Shown piece after piece: positions 44,079-52,664 of a DNA stretch of 64,000 nucleotides. How positions within the stretch are numbered: the stretch's first letter is position 1; every line of letters starts with the position of its first letter. A program made the position numbers and the translations under genes. The DNA is taken from positions 744,001 through 808,000 of the forward strand of contig NZ_UIDD01000007.1 in the NCBI RefSeq assembly GCF_900497695.1, read 5' to 3'. Origin of the DNA: Pseudomonas wadenswilerensis. GTDB lineage: Bacteria; Pseudomonadota; Gammaproteobacteria; Pseudomonadales; Pseudomonadaceae. Under the pieces are notes generated by a model. That model had not been told where the DNA came from. It ran no database searches and saw nothing but the letters and a program-made list of their open reading frames with translations.

Positions 44079-44750
44079 GTGACCGTACCCCGCCTCAACG
44101 CCCCGGACCTGGGCAATACGCCTTCGACCTCGGAAATCATCACCCGTCACCTGCGCGATGCCATCATTGCCGGGCACTTCGCCGAAGATGAACCGATCCG
44201 CCAGGACGACATCGCCCGCCAGTTCAACGTCAGCAAGATCCCGGTGCGCGAAGCGCTCAAGCGCCTGGAGGCCGAAGGCCTGGTGATGTTCCAGCGCAAT
44301 CGCGGGGCGATGGTCACGCGCATGTCCGAATCGGAATTGGCGCAGATGTTCGAAGTGCGCATGCTGCTCGAAGACAAGGCCCTGCGCCTGGCCATCCCGA
44401 ACATGACCGAAGCGACCTTCGCCCGCGCCGAAGGCATCTGCCAGGAGTTCGTCGGCGAGAACGACGTCGGCCGTTGGGCCGAGCTCAACTGGGAGCTGCA
44501 CGCCTGCCTGTACGAGCCTGCGCAGCGGCCGTTCCTGGTCAACATGATCCGCTCGGTGAACGACAAGCTGGAGCGCTACCTGCGCATGCAGATGAGCCTG
44601 TCGGCAGGCAAGGAACGCGCCGACCACGAACACCGCGACATCCTCGACGCCTGCCGGGCCAAGGATGTCGAACTCGCGGTCAGGCTGCTCGACGAACATA
44701 TCGCCGGTGTCTGCAAGACCCTGTTCGAGCACCTGCCTCCCACCAAATAA
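44079..44750 (+). CDS. GntR-family (FCD) regulator, candidate for the hydroxyproline regulon
   Basis: The GTG start at 44079 gives 223 residues with the HTH EIITRHLRDAIIAGHFAEDEPIRQDDIARQFNVSKIPVREALKRLEAEGLV and an FCD domain (EVRMLLEDKALRLAIP, EHRDILDACRAKDVELAVRLLDEHI). Its own promoter carries a near copy of the 17-bp operators found before the ABC importer and deaminase genes of the hydroxyproline block (51774, 57689). I therefore infer a hydroxyproline or pyrroline-carboxylate responsive repressor. The IS element 31 bases after its stop separates it from those genes. Confidence 0.85.
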   Translation: MTVPRLNAPDLGNTPSTSEIITRHLRDAIIAGHFAEDEPIRQDDIARQFNVSKIPVREALKRLEAEGLVMFQRNRGAMVTRMSESELAQMFEVRMLLEDKALRLAIPNMTEATFARAEGICQEFVGENDVGRWAELNWELHACLYEPAQRPFLVNMIRSVNDKLERYLRMQMSLSAGKERADHEHRDILDACRAKDVELAVRLLDEHIAGVCKTLFEHLPPTK

Positions 44751-44758
44751 TGGCAACC

Positions 44759-44781
44759 TGGTGGACCTGTGGGAGCTGGCT
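44759..44781. repeat. Left fragment of a REP split by an IS
   Basis: TGGTGGACCTGTGGGAGCTG plus GCT directly adjoins the left IS end. It is the beginning of a REP sequence whose rest lies at 46032 on the other side of the element. Confidence 0.8.
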
Positions 44782-44850
44782 TGAACTGGCCTAATGATTT
44801 TGGACACCTTCGTCGGGCGCTATTATGGCGCCCAATTGGAGGCAAAATCA

Positions 44851-45153
44851 GTGCGAAAATCTTACTCGAACGAATTCAAAATCAAAGCTGCCGAGATGGT
44901 GCTGGACGATGGTGAGTCAGTCCCTGATGTCTGCGAGAGCCTTGGTCTAGGGCGGACCGCGCTTCGTCGCTGGGTCGAGCAACTGCGCCAGGAACGAGAA
45001 GGTCAAACACCAGTCGGCGCCAAGGCCATCACTCCAGAGCAGCAGCGAATCCAGGAGCTGGAAGCGCTAGTCCGGCAAAAGGACCGGGATATCGAAATCC
45101 TAAAAAAGGCCAGTGCTCTCCTGCTTCGGGACTCCAAGGATCGTTCTCGTTGA
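44851..45153 (+). CDS. IS3-family transposase OrfA
   Basis: The 100-residue protein begins at the GTG at 44851 (TTGGAGGCAAAATCA before it). It has the HTH of the Tnp_1 family (NEFKIKAAEMVLDDGESVPDVCESLGLGRTALRRWVEQLRQE) and a C-terminal leucine-zipper-like helix (IQELEALVRQKDRDIEILKKASALL). It binds the terminal repeats and regulates transposition. It overlaps OrfB by four bases in the -1 frame. Confidence 0.93.
   Translation: MRKSYSNEFKIKAAEMVLDDGESVPDVCESLGLGRTALRRWVEQLRQEREGQTPVGAKAITPEQQRIQELEALVRQKDRDIEILKKASALLLRDSKDRSR
45102..45108 (+). promoter_or_regulatory. Probable -1 frameshift site (A-AAA-AAG)
   Basis: The heptamer A AAA AAG is in the correct phase with the OrfA codons (AAA at 45103, AAG at 45106). 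After a -1 slip the reading passes without a stop into the OrfB frame at 45150. This is the known mechanism by which IS3 elements make the OrfAB transposase. Confidence 0.85.
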
Positions 45154-45995
45154 TCAACGAACTGAGTGAGCAATTTGGTGTTTTCGACTGCTGTCGCGTC
45201 CTTGGAGTTCGGCGCAGCAGTTTCTACGCATGGCGAAAACGCCAGGGACGAAAGGATCCGGTCAGAGAGGATCTGCGTTCAACGATGGCCAGCCTTTTCA
45301 AGGCCTCTCGTAGCTCTGCTGGGTCGCGAACGCTGGTTCGGGAATTGCGTCGTGCTGGCCATAAAGCCGGGCGATACAAGGTACGTATGCTGATGAAGGA
45401 AGCCGGTCTGCAATGCAAGCAACGCAGGCCGCATCGTTACCGATCATCGGGCACAGAAGCATTGATCGCGAGTAACCAGCTCAAGCGAAACTTCAACGTC
45501 TCGACGGTCAACCAGGTGTGGTGCGGCGATGTCACCTACATCCAGGTAGGCAAGCGTTGGCTGTACTTTGCGGCTGTGATCGACTTGTATGCTCGCCGAG
45601 TGGTGGGCTGGGCTTTCTCAATGATCGCCGATGCCCGGCTTGCCTGCGAGGCGCTACGAATGGCGGCCGAATCTAGAGGTAGACCGGCTGGAGTGATGTT
45701 CCACTCGGATCAGGGCTGTCAGTACACCAGCCATAAATTCAGGGCTGCTCTTGAGGAGTACGGTCTGGAACAGAGCATGAGTCACCGAGGCCAGTGCTGG
45801 GATAACGCCGTCATGGAGCGCTTCTTCGGTGCATTGAAGTCTGAGTGGATGCCAGCAGAAGGTTACGAAACCGAAGCGCAAGCACAGTTAGACATCCAGG
45901 CTTATCTGATGCGTTACAACCTTAAGCGTCTCCACAGCTACAACGGCTATGAAACCCCGGTAGCCATGGAGAAAAAGCTCAAGGTTGCGGCATGA
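45150..45995 (+). CDS. IS3-family transposase OrfB (DDE integrase domain)
   Basis: The 281-residue frame carries an HTH_21 region (SFYAWRKRQGRKDPVREDLRSTMASLFKASRSSAGSRTLVRELRRAGHKAGRYKVRMLMKEAGL) and the rve catalytic core with D in WCGDVTYIQV, D in FHSDQGCQYTS and E in DNAVMERFFGALK, the complete DDE triad. It begins at a TTG in the overlap with OrfA and is normally made as an OrfAB fusion by frameshift. No internal stop or deletion is seen. Confidence 0.93.
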   Translation: MINELSEQFGVFDCCRVLGVRRSSFYAWRKRQGRKDPVREDLRSTMASLFKASRSSAGSRTLVRELRRAGHKAGRYKVRMLMKEAGLQCKQRRPHRYRSSGTEALIASNQLKRNFNVSTVNQVWCGDVTYIQVGKRWLYFAAVIDLYARRVVGWAFSMIADARLACEALRMAAESRGRPAGVMFHSDQGCQYTSHKFRAALEEYGLEQSMSHRGQCWDNAVMERFFGALKSEWMPAEGYETEAQAQLDIQAYLMRYNLKRLHSYNGYETPVAMEKKLKVAA

Positions 45996-46031
45996 ACCTA
46001 AACCGGTGTCCAAAATCTGTTGACCAGTTCA

Positions 46032-46070
46032 GCTTGCCCCGCGATCGAGCGCGAAGCGGTCGCCATCCAG
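46032..46070. repeat. Right fragment of the REP split by the IS
   Basis: GCTTGCCCCGCGATCGAGCG then CGAAGCGGTCGCC continues the REP sequence begun at 44759. Together with the GCT repeat it records the insertion. Confidence 0.8.
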
Positions 46071-46331
46071 GCGCCAGCTGTTGTGCAGGTCTCATTACGG
46101 GTCAAGTCGAGGTGTCGAACCGCCGCTCCCACAGGCACGGTCATGCACCGGTCCAATACCGGTTTGATGCAACGTGCTGGCGATTTGCGGGGTGACTTGA
46201 TATCCGGGATGACAGCGCCAGGCGGACCAAATGATGAAGTGTTAGTCATCACTCAGGACCTCCTCGGCGACAGCTGACATCAGCATTCAACGATTCCAGT
46301 TATTTATTGAACCCTGCAGAGTCTAAACTTG
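46071..46331. other. Intergenic region, REP debris, no gene
   Basis: Contains a degenerate inverted REP part (GGGTCAAGTCGAGG near 46089 and CGCTCCCACAGGCACG near 46122), the remaining half of the pair whose first half was split by the IS. I find no open frame with a ribosome site and no RNA gene. Confidence 0.5.
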
Positions 46332-46688
46332 TCAGGAGTCGGTTTTATATTCACCGAACACTTCAGTTGCAGAAAGGTATTCATACTCCTCCTCCGGCAC
46401 GAGATCAACTTCGTACTCCTGCCTTTCGCCACGCAGCGGCCACATTTCTCCCTTGCGTGAGCGCAAAACAACATCATAACCACTGGTGTTCTTGATTCGA
46501 AATTTTACTGCTGCAGGTTTACCTTCATCCGTCATCAGCACCGGATTCACTTCAAATTTAACATAGCCTCCAAAGTCATTTATTCGACAATAATCAGTAC
46601 ACCTTAACGTACACATTCTCTGCCCGTTTCTGTAGAAAGTGTATTCATCGTTGGTAGGACAAGCTATATCAATACTGGGGGTGCCCAT
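46332..46688 (-). CDS. Low-GC orphan protein of unknown function
   Basis: I start at 46688 (MGTPSIDIACPTNDEYTFYRNG), with GGAGGA seven bases upstream; 118 residues. It has four cysteines in the first 35 residues (two in the CTLRCTDYC stretch), then a beta-rich part (FGGYVKFEVNPVLMTDEGKPAAVKFRIKNTSGYDVVLRSRKGEMW) and an acidic tail (DLVPEEEYEYLSATEVFGEY). I recognise no family. Its base composition is about 45% GC, far below neighbours. It lies beside the IS and between REP sequences, so it was probably acquired by transfer. Confidence 0.6.
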   Translation of the reverse strand: MGTPSIDIACPTNDEYTFYRNGQRMCTLRCTDYCRINDFGGYVKFEVNPVLMTDEGKPAAVKFRIKNTSGYDVVLRSRKGEMWPLRGERQEYEVDLVPEEEYEYLSATEVFGEYKTDS

Positions 46689-47029
46689 CGTCAGATCCTC
46701 CATAGTGCTATAGGTTTAATAACATTCCCAGCATAGCGATCGTAGCCCTTTAATGAACCTGATAAAAATATCAGGCTTGGGGATCTTTTTAGAGTTTTTA
46801 CTGTTCGATCAGGATAACTTCATTCCACTTACGTCTAATCGTCGACTCCATTACGGCCATTCAAGCCATTCATGTCCTGGTGCAACCCATCGATAAAACG
46901 CGCAAGCCGCCACCGCCCCTTCAAGTCTTACCCTACAAGCTGGCCTTGCCAGCGATGGGCGGCGAGCGCTGCCGTTGCCAGAGGCGCGAACAACAGACTG
47001 ACCAAGACAATAGATCTGTGTAGGCCGGA
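46689..47029. other. AT-rich intergenic region with a perfect hairpin
   Basis: About 340 bases before the next REP pair. The first ~150 are AT-rich and contain CCTGATA-AAAA-TATCAGG (46758-46775), a perfect 7-bp stem that may be the operator or transcript end of the orphan gene. A worn REP copy (AAGCTGGCCTTGCCAGCGAT) lies near 46938-46957. No gene can be supported. Confidence 0.6.
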
Positions 47030-47140
47030 CCTGTGGGAGCGGGCTTGCCCCGCGATCGAGCGCGAAGCGGTCGCCATCCAAGCGCCATCTGTTGTGTTGG
47101 ATGGACTGGCCTCATCGCGGGGCAAGCCCGCTCCTACAGG
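47030..47140. repeat. Inverted REP pair upstream of lhpA
   Basis: GGGAGCGGGCTTGCCCCGCG plus ATCGAGCGCGAAGCGGTCGC at 47034-47073, and the inverted CATCGCGGGGCAAGCCCGCT plus CCTACAGG at 47111-47138. About 120 bases separate the pair from the epimerase gene; they hold no gene and should include its promoter. Confidence 0.85.
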
Positions 47141-47260
47141 TTCTGGCAGGGCTCGGCCGCTGTGCCGATTTCGTCATGGGCGTGGCGTAAAGGCATCAAG
47201 CCTGTGCACTGGGGGACAGGCCACTCTGTCGTTCACTTCCCTGAACGGACGCGGCCTTCG

Positions 47261-48193
47261 ATGAAACGCATTACCGTGATCGACTCCCATACCGGCGGCG
47301 AACCGACCCGCCTGGTCACCGACGGATTCCCCGACCTTGGCAACGCCAGCATGGCCCAGCGCCGCCAGCGCCTTGCCCAGGAACACGATCAATGGCGCAC
47401 TGCCTGCATGCTGGAGCCGCGCGGCAGCGATGTGCTGGTCGGCGCACTGCTGTGCGAGCCGGTGGACCCGAGCGCCTGCGCCGGGGTGATTTTCTTCAAC
47501 AACACCGGTTACCTGGGCATGTGCGGCCACGGCACCATCGGCCTGGTGGTGTCGCTGGCGCACCTGGGCCGGATCAGGCCGGGTGTGCACCGCATCGAAA
47601 CCCCGGTCGGCACCGTGCAGGCGACCCTGCACGAGGACCACTCGGTCAGCGTGCGCAACGTGCCGGCCTACCGTTACCGCAAGGACCTGGCGCTGGAGGT
47701 GCCGGGCCTCGGCCGGGTGGTTGGCGATGTGGCCTGGGGCGGCAACTGGTTCTTCCTGATCGTCGACCACGGCCAGAAGGTCGCCGGCGACAACATCGAA
47801 GCACTGACGGCCTACACCTACGCCGTGCAACAGGCGCTGGAGCATCAGGGCATCCGCGGCGAGGACGGTGGCCTGATCGACCATATCGAACTGTTCGCCG
47901 ACGACCCCGACGCCGACAGCCGCAACTTCGTGCTCTGCCCCGGCAAGGCCTACGACCGCTCGCCCTGCGGCACCGGCACCAGCGCCAAGCTCGCCTGCCT
48001 GGCCGCCGACGGCAAGCTGCAGCCAGGTCAGAGCTGGCGCCAGGCCAGCGTGATCGGCAGCACCTTCGAGGGCTCGTTCGAGGTCGACGGCGAGCGCATC
48101 ATCCCGACCATTCGCGGCCGCGCGCACATCAGCGCCGAAGCCACGCTCATCCTCGAGGAAGACGACCCGTTCGCCTGGGGCATTCGCCCGTGA
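47261..48193 (+). CDS. lhpA: 4-Hydroxyproline 2-epimerase (Cys/Cys type)
   Basis: The 310-residue protein belongs to the proline racemase superfamily. Both catalytic cysteines are present: Cys88 in GMCGHGTIG and Cys236 in [10 protein letters not shown], the arrangement of true hydroxyproline epimerases that convert trans-4-hydroxy-L-proline to cis-4-hydroxy-D-proline. A longer upstream frame is only an extension into the REP pair. It overlaps the next gene by four bases (GTGA) and opens the dehydrogenase operon. The other proline-racemase homologue in the window (56576) has Ser in the first position, so the two are not interchangeable. Confidence 0.93.
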   Translation: MKRITVIDSHTGGEPTRLVTDGFPDLGNASMAQRRQRLAQEHDQWRTACMLEPRGSDVLVGALLCEPVDPSACAGVIFFNNTGYLGMCGHGTIGLVVSLAHLGRIRPGVHRIETPVGTVQATLHEDHSVSVRNVPAYRYRKDLALEVPGLGRVVGDVAWGGNWFFLIVDHGQKVAGDNIEALTAYTYAVQQALEHQGIRGEDGGLIDHIELFADDPDADSRNFVLCPGKAYDRSPCGTGTSAKLACLAADGKLQPGQSWRQASVIGSTFEGSFEVDGERIIPTIRGRAHISAEATLILEEDDPFAWGIRP

Positions 48194-49305
48194 GCGGCGC
48201 TGCCGTGGCCGATGTGATCGTGATCGGCGCCGGGATCATCGGCGCGGCCTGCGCGCAGTCGCTGGCCGCCCGGGGCTTGCGCGTGCTGGTGCTGGACGCC
48301 GGGCTGCATGGCGCCACGGCAGCCGGCATGGGCCACCTGCTGGTGCTCGACGACAACCCTGCGGAGCTGGCGCTGAGCCAATATTCGCTGCAACGCTGGC
48401 GCGAACTGGCCCCACGGCTACCCGCGGACTGCGCCTACCGCAGCAACGGCACCCTGTGGCTGGCGGCCAACGCCGAAGAGATGGCCGTGGCCGAGCACAA
48501 GTTCAACGTCCTGCAAGCACAGGGGGTGACCTGCGAGCTGGTCGCCGGGCACGCCCTGCGCCAGCGCGAACCAGCGCTGCGCAAGGGGCTCGAAGGGGGG
48601 CTGCTGATCAACGGCGACGGCATCCTCTACGCGCCGGCCACCGCCCGCTGGATGCTGCAATCGCCACGTATCGAACAGCGCCGGGCGCGGGTCACTGCGC
48701 TGCAAGGCAAGCGCGTGCGCCTGGATAACGGCCAGTGGCTGAGCGCCGAGGCCGTGGTGCTGGCCAACGGCATCCAGGCCGTTGACCTATGCCCGGAATT
48801 GCCGATCGAACCGAAGAAAGGCCACCTGCTGATCACCGACCGCTACCCCGGCACCGTCACCCACACCCTGGTGGAGCTGGGTTACGTGACCAGCGCCCAC
48901 ACTGCCAGCGGCCCGTCCACCGCGTGCAATATCCAGCCGCGCCCGACCGGCCAGCTGTTCATCGGCGCTTCGCGCCAGTTCGGCACCACCGACCCGGCCG
49001 TGGAAGGCTGGATGCTCGCGCGTATGCTCAAGCGCGCGACTGAGTACATGCCAGGCCTGGCACACTTGAACGGCATCCGCGCCTGGACCGGCTTTCGCGC
49101 CGCCAGCCCCGACGGCCTGCCGCTGGTGGGCCGCCATCCGCACCAGGACGGCCTGTGGCTGGCGGTCGGCCATGAAGGGCTGGGGGTCACCACCGCCCCG
49201 GCGACCGCCGACCTGCTGAGCGCGCAACTGTTCGCCGAAACGCCGCCGCTGGCGGCCAGCCCCTACCTGCCAGATCGTTTCCTGGGAGCACTCGCCCATG
49301 CCTGA
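48190..49305 (+). CDS. lhpB: D-hydroxyproline dehydrogenase, FAD subunit (beta-like)
   Basis: The 371-residue protein is a DAO-type FAD oxidoreductase: [30 protein letters not shown] at the N-terminus and a C-terminal [19 protein letters not shown]. It oxidises cis-4-hydroxy-D-proline to pyrroline-4-hydroxy-2-carboxylate. It is encoded with a small 2Fe-2S protein and a second flavoprotein, so it is part of a heteromeric membrane-associated dehydrogenase as in P. aeruginosa, rather than the homomeric type. GTG start overlaps the epimerase stop. Confidence 0.88.
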   Translation: MSGAAVADVIVIGAGIIGAACAQSLAARGLRVLVLDAGLHGATAAGMGHLLVLDDNPAELALSQYSLQRWRELAPRLPADCAYRSNGTLWLAANAEEMAVAEHKFNVLQAQGVTCELVAGHALRQREPALRKGLEGGLLINGDGILYAPATARWMLQSPRIEQRRARVTALQGKRVRLDNGQWLSAEAVVLANGIQAVDLCPELPIEPKKGHLLITDRYPGTVTHTLVELGYVTSAHTASGPSTACNIQPRPTGQLFIGASRQFGTTDPAVEGWMLARMLKRATEYMPGLAHLNGIRAWTGFRAASPDGLPLVGRHPHQDGLWLAVGHEGLGVTTAPATADLLSAQLFAETPPLAASPYLPDRFLGALAHA

Positions 49306-49534
49306 CCTGACCCTCGATGGCCGCCCGCTGCACGTGGCCGACGGCACCAGCGTTGCCGCCGCCCTGGCCCTGGGCGGCGATGGCTGCTCGCGCATCTCGG
49401 TCAGCGGCCAGCGCCGCGCACCGCTGTGCGGCATGGGCATTTGCCAGGAATGCCGGGTGCGCATCGACGGCCGCCAGCGCCTGACCTGCCAGACCCTGTG
49501 CCGCGACGGCATGCAGGTGGAGACCCGCGCATGA
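49298..49534 (+). CDS. 2Fe-2S subunit of D-hydroxyproline dehydrogenase (gamma-like)
   Basis: This 78-residue protein has a ferredoxin-like cysteine set, CGMGICQECRV and TCQTLC, as in the small subunits of hydrogen cyanide synthase-type dehydrogenases (HcnA-like). It would pass electrons between the two flavin subunits. It overlaps its neighbours by eight (upstream) and four (downstream) bases, so all three subunits are translationally coupled. In P. aeruginosa I believe the equivalent is called lhpE, but I am not certain of the letter. Confidence 0.85.
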   Translation: MPDLTLDGRPLHVADGTSVAAALALGGDGCSRISVSGQRRAPLCGMGICQECRVRIDGRQRLTCQTLCRDGMQVETRA

Positions 49535-50787
49535 ACGAATACACCAACCTGCTGATCATTGGCGCCGGCCCCGCCGGGCTGGCCGCGGCACTGGCCGCCG
49601 CGCCGCGGGCCGCGCGCATCGTGCTGCTCGACGACAACCCGCTGCCGGGCGGGCAGATCTGGCGCGACGGGCCGCAGGCCAAGCTGCCTGCCCAGGCCCG
49701 ACAACTGCGCGAACAGGTACTCGCCTGTGCCAATGTGCAGTACTACAGCGGCACACGGGTGATCGCCCAACCCGGCCCGGACACCCTGCTGGTGGAAGAC
49801 GCCGAGCGCGGCTGGCAGATCCGCTACGACCGGTTGATCCTCTGCACCGGCGCCCGTGAACTGCTGCTGCCCTTCCCCGGCTGGACGCTCCCTGGCGTGA
49901 CCGGTGCCGGTGGCTTGCAGGCGCTGATCAAGGGCGGGATACCGGTGCGCAACCAGCGCATCGTCATCGCCGGCAGCGGCCCCTTGCTGCTGGCCAGCGC
50001 CGCCACCGCCAAGGCTAACGGCGCCCGGGTGCTGCGCATCGCCGAACAGGCCTCGCGCGCTGCCGTCGCCGGCTTCGCCGCGCAACTGCCGCGCTGGCCG
50101 CACAAGCTGCTGCAATCGCTCAGCCTGTTCGACCGCCAGTACCGCACCGCCAGCCATGTACTGGCCGCACTGGGCACCGACCGGCTCGAAGGCGTGCGCC
50201 TGAAGTACAATGGCAAGGTGGTGGAAATGGCGTGCGACCGACTGGCCTGCGGCTTCGGCCTGATCCCCAACATCCAGCTCGCCCAGGCATTGGGCTGCAC
50301 CGTGGAGCAGCAGGCGATTGCCGTGGACGCCTGGCAGGCAACCTCGCAGCCCGGTGTCTACGCGGCAGGCGAATGCACCGGTTTCGGCGGCAGCGAGCGC
50401 GCTCTGGTTGAAGGCGCGATTGCCGGTTGTGCCGCCACCGGCAATCGTCAGGCGGCGCAGCGGCTGTGGCGCCGCCGCGCGCGCTGGCACGCTTTTGCCA
50501 ACGCGCTGAACAACGCCTTCGCCCTGGACCCTGCGCTCAAATCGCTGGCCACTGCCGACACCCTGGTGTGCCGCTGCGAAGACGTGCCCTATGCCGCCCT
50601 CGTCGGCCATAGCGACTGGCGCCAGGCCAAGCTTGCCAGCCGGTGCGGCATGGGCGCCTGCCAGGGCCGGGTGTGCGGCGCGGCCACCGCGCACCTGTTC
50701 GGCTGGCAACCTTCGGCGCCACGCCCGCCGTTCAGCCCGGCGCGCATCGACACCCTGCTGAGCCTGGACGAAACCGGCGACGCTTGA
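49531..50787 (+). CDS. D-hydroxyproline dehydrogenase, second flavoprotein with 2Fe-2S tail (alpha-like)
   Basis: The 418-residue protein has an FAD motif LLIIGAGPAGLAAALAAAP, a NAD(P)-like second motif IVIAGSGPLLLASAATAKANGA, the ATG-type FGLIPNIQLAQALGC and VYAAGECTGFGG regions, and a C-terminal BFD-type 2Fe-2S site VCRCEDV...SRCGMGACQGRVCG. It is similar to HcnB and opine/octopine dehydrogenase large subunits. With LhpB and the small Fe-S protein it makes the complete enzyme. A 56-base gap separates it from the AraC gene. Confidence 0.87.
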   Translation: MNEYTNLLIIGAGPAGLAAALAAAPRAARIVLLDDNPLPGGQIWRDGPQAKLPAQARQLREQVLACANVQYYSGTRVIAQPGPDTLLVEDAERGWQIRYDRLILCTGARELLLPFPGWTLPGVTGAGGLQALIKGGIPVRNQRIVIAGSGPLLLASAATAKANGARVLRIAEQASRAAVAGFAAQLPRWPHKLLQSLSLFDRQYRTASHVLAALGTDRLEGVRLKYNGKVVEMACDRLACGFGLIPNIQLAQALGCTVEQQAIAVDAWQATSQPGVYAAGECTGFGGSERALVEGAIAGCAATGNRQAAQRLWRRRARWHAFANALNNAFALDPALKSLATADTLVCRCEDVPYAALVGHSDWRQAKLASRCGMGACQGRVCGAATAHLFGWQPSAPRPPFSPARIDTLLSLDETGDA

Positions 50788-50843
50788 GATAAACGCCGGG
50801 GGCGCTCTATGATCCCGACGGTCGCCCCCGGAACGTCAGCGCC

Positions 50844-51593
50844 ATGCACGCCACGCTCAACCACTTCGCGCCCTGCGACCTGCCGACCCTGCTCAGCAGC
50901 CTGCAGCCCATCGCGCCGCTGCTCGACACGCTCAACGATGTGGTGTTCTTCATCAAGGACCGCGAGGCGCGCTACGCCTTCGTCAACCAGACCCTGGCCC
51001 GGCGCTGCGGGCGCAAGCACCGCGAAGAGTTGCTCGGGCTCACCGCCGAGCACGTATTCCCCGCTCGCTTCGGCCCGCTCTACACCGAGCAGGATCGCCG
51101 CGTGCTCAGCAGTGGCCGGGAACTGACCGACCAGCTCGAACTGCACCTTTACTTCGGCAACCAGCCCATCTGGTGCCTGACCCACAAACGGGCGCTCAAG
51201 GATGCCGAGGGCAACATTGTCGGGCTCGCCGGTATTTCCCGCGACCTGCAATTGCCCCAGTCGAACCACCCGGCGTTCCACAAGCTTGCCGCCGTCGACG
51301 CGCATATCCGCGCCCACTTCACCCGCCCGATCAGCCTCGCCGAACTGACCGCGATCGCCGGGCTGTCGGTGGCGCAACTGGAGCGCCACTGCAAACGCAT
51401 CTTCCAGCTCACGCCGCGGCAGATGATCCACAAGGCACGGCTGGAAGAAGCCTCGCGCCTGCTGCAAGACCTCGACCTGCCCATCACCGACATCGCCCTG
51501 CGCTGCGGTTACACCGACCACAGTGCCTTCAGCCGCCAGTTTCGCGCCCTCACCGGGCTTTCACCCAGCCAGTACCGCGACAGCCAGCGCTGA
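50844..51593 (+). CDS. AraC-family regulator with PAS domain (LhpR-like)
   Basis: The 249-residue protein has a PAS sensor (LLDTLNDVVFFIKDREARYAFVNQTLARRCGRKHREELLGLTAEHVFP, then WCLTHKRALKDAEGNIVGLAGISRDL) followed by an AraC double HTH (LAELTAIAGLSVAQLERHCKRIFQLTPRQMIHKARLEEASRLLQDLDLPITDIALRCGYTDHSAFSRQFRALTGLSPSQY). It sits inside the hydroxyproline block in the position of lhpR, which is known as an activator of hydroxyproline genes in P. aeruginosa. It may activate the operons while the GntR protein at 44079 represses them. Confidence 0.87.
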   Translation: MHATLNHFAPCDLPTLLSSLQPIAPLLDTLNDVVFFIKDREARYAFVNQTLARRCGRKHREELLGLTAEHVFPARFGPLYTEQDRRVLSSGRELTDQLELHLYFGNQPIWCLTHKRALKDAEGNIVGLAGISRDLQLPQSNHPAFHKLAAVDAHIRAHFTRPISLAELTAIAGLSVAQLERHCKRIFQLTPRQMIHKARLEEASRLLQDLDLPITDIALRCGYTDHSAFSRQFRALTGLSPSQYRDSQR

Positions 51594-51773
51594 GTGTTCC
51601 TTTATCGGGCGCTGCGCGCAGGCAGTGCTCCGATATGTAACACCTGCGCGGTGCCCATCTTGCAGCGGTGAAACCGCCTACAACAGCCCTCCTTTGCTTC
51701 AGACGCCCTAGCCCATGGGTCGAGGGATTATTCCTACAGCAAGAACAAAACAGGCACGGCCATTGCACTAAAA

Positions 51774-51804
51774 AATATCGTATACGAAATCTCCAATACG
51801 ATAT
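51774..51804. promoter_or_regulatory. Hydroxyproline operator upstream of the ABC operon
   Basis: AATATCGTATACGAAAT (51774-51790) is identical to the sequence at 57689-57705. Its core TCGTATACGA is a perfect palindrome. A half-site TACGATAT at 51797-51804 lies 16 bases later, in inverted orientation. The start of the binding protein gene is 46 bases downstream of the main palindrome. Confidence 0.8.
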
Positions 51805-51835
51805 CTAACAGCACTTCTCCGACCACGAGGCACCT

Positions 51836-52654
51836 ATGAAAAACCGCACATTTGCCGTAGCCCTCAGCGCTGTTCTCAGTACCGCCTGCATTGCCAATGC
51901 CCAGGCCGACAAACTCGACGACATCATCGGCTCCGGCAAGCTGCGCTGCGCCGTGACCCTGGACTTCCCACCGATGGGCTTTCGCGATGAAGCCAACAAA
52001 CCCGCCGGGTTCGACGTCGACTACTGCAGCGACCTGGCGAAGGTGCTGGGAGTCGAGCCCGAAGTGGTCGAAACGCCCTTCCCCGACCGCATCCCGGCGC
52101 TGGTCTCCGGCCGCGCCGACGTGATCGTGGCGTCCACCTCCGACACCCTGGAGCGGGCCAAGACCGTCGGCCTGACCGTGCCCTACTTCGCGTTCCAGAT
52201 GGTGGTGCTGACCCGCGACAACACGGGCATCAACAGCTTCGATGACCTCAAGGGCAAAGCGCTGGGCAACACCAGCGGCACCTACGAAGCCATTGCCCTG
52301 GAAAAAGATGTGAAGAGCTGGGGCAGCGGCACCTTCCGCGCCTACCAGTCGCAGAACGACACCCTGCTGGCCGTCGCCCAGGGGCACATCGACGCCACCG
52401 TGGTCACCAACACCGTCGCCGCGGCCACCCTCAAGTCCGGCAAGTACAAGAACCTCAAGGTCGCCGGTAACGCGCCCTACGTGATCGATTACGTGTCGCT
52501 GGGCGCCAAGCGCAACGAGTACGGCCTGCTGCGCTACCTGGACCTGTTCGTCAACCAGCAGGTGCGTACCGGGCGCTACAAGGAGCTGTTCACCAAGTGG
52601 GTAGGCACTGAAATCGCCCCGACCGACCTGACCGTGCCACAGGTCTACTACTGA
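51836..52654 (+). CDS. ABC amino-acid substrate-binding protein (family 3)
   Basis: The 272-residue protein has a signal peptide ending ANAQA and the periplasmic family 3 binding pattern LDDIIGSGKLRCAVTLDFPPMGFRDEANKPAGFDVDYCSDLAKVLG, then GRADVIVASTSDTLERAKTVGLTVPYF. It should capture hydroxyproline in the periplasm and pass it to the permeases at 54439 and 55115. The dehydratase gene lies between it and the permeases, which supports a dedicated hydroxyproline system. Confidence 0.9.
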   Translation: MKNRTFAVALSAVLSTACIANAQADKLDDIIGSGKLRCAVTLDFPPMGFRDEANKPAGFDVDYCSDLAKVLGVEPEVVETPFPDRIPALVSGRADVIVASTSDTLERAKTVGLTVPYFAFQMVVLTRDNTGINSFDDLKGKALGNTSGTYEAIALEKDVKSWGSGTFRAYQSQNDTLLAVAQGHIDATVVTNTVAAATLKSGKYKNLKVAGNAPYVIDYVSLGAKRNEYGLLRYLDLFVNQQVRTGRYKELFTKWVGTEIAPTDLTVPQVYY

Positions 52655-52664
52655 GGTGGGCAGC

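Larger units (their letters stand above)
44782..46031. mobile_element. IS3-family insertion sequence (1250 bp)
   Basis: The element has imperfect terminal inverted repeats of 27 bases (23 matching): both begin TGAACTGG and end GATTTTGGACACC. It carries two overlapping transposase frames and is flanked by a GCT repeat (44779-44781 and 46032-46034) that is probably the 3-bp target duplication. Rejoining the flanks restores a REP sequence GGGAGCTGGCTTGCCCCGCG. All parts look intact, so it may be active. The terminal repeat and HTH/DDE layout fit the IS150/IS51-like groups; the exact IS name cannot be given. Confidence 0.92.

Noticed and set aside
44759..47140. Tandem short repeats as a CRISPR array
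   Set aside because: The repeats are inverted REP-type palindromes without regular spacers and no cas genes are present.
47033..47260. Upstream extension of the epimerase
   Set aside because: It translates the REP pair; the conserved N-terminus [17 protein letters not shown] begins at 47261.
48787..50709. 640-codon minus-strand frame
   Set aside because: Antisense of the hydroxyproline dehydrogenase subunits; the plus strand carries the FAD and Fe-S motifs.
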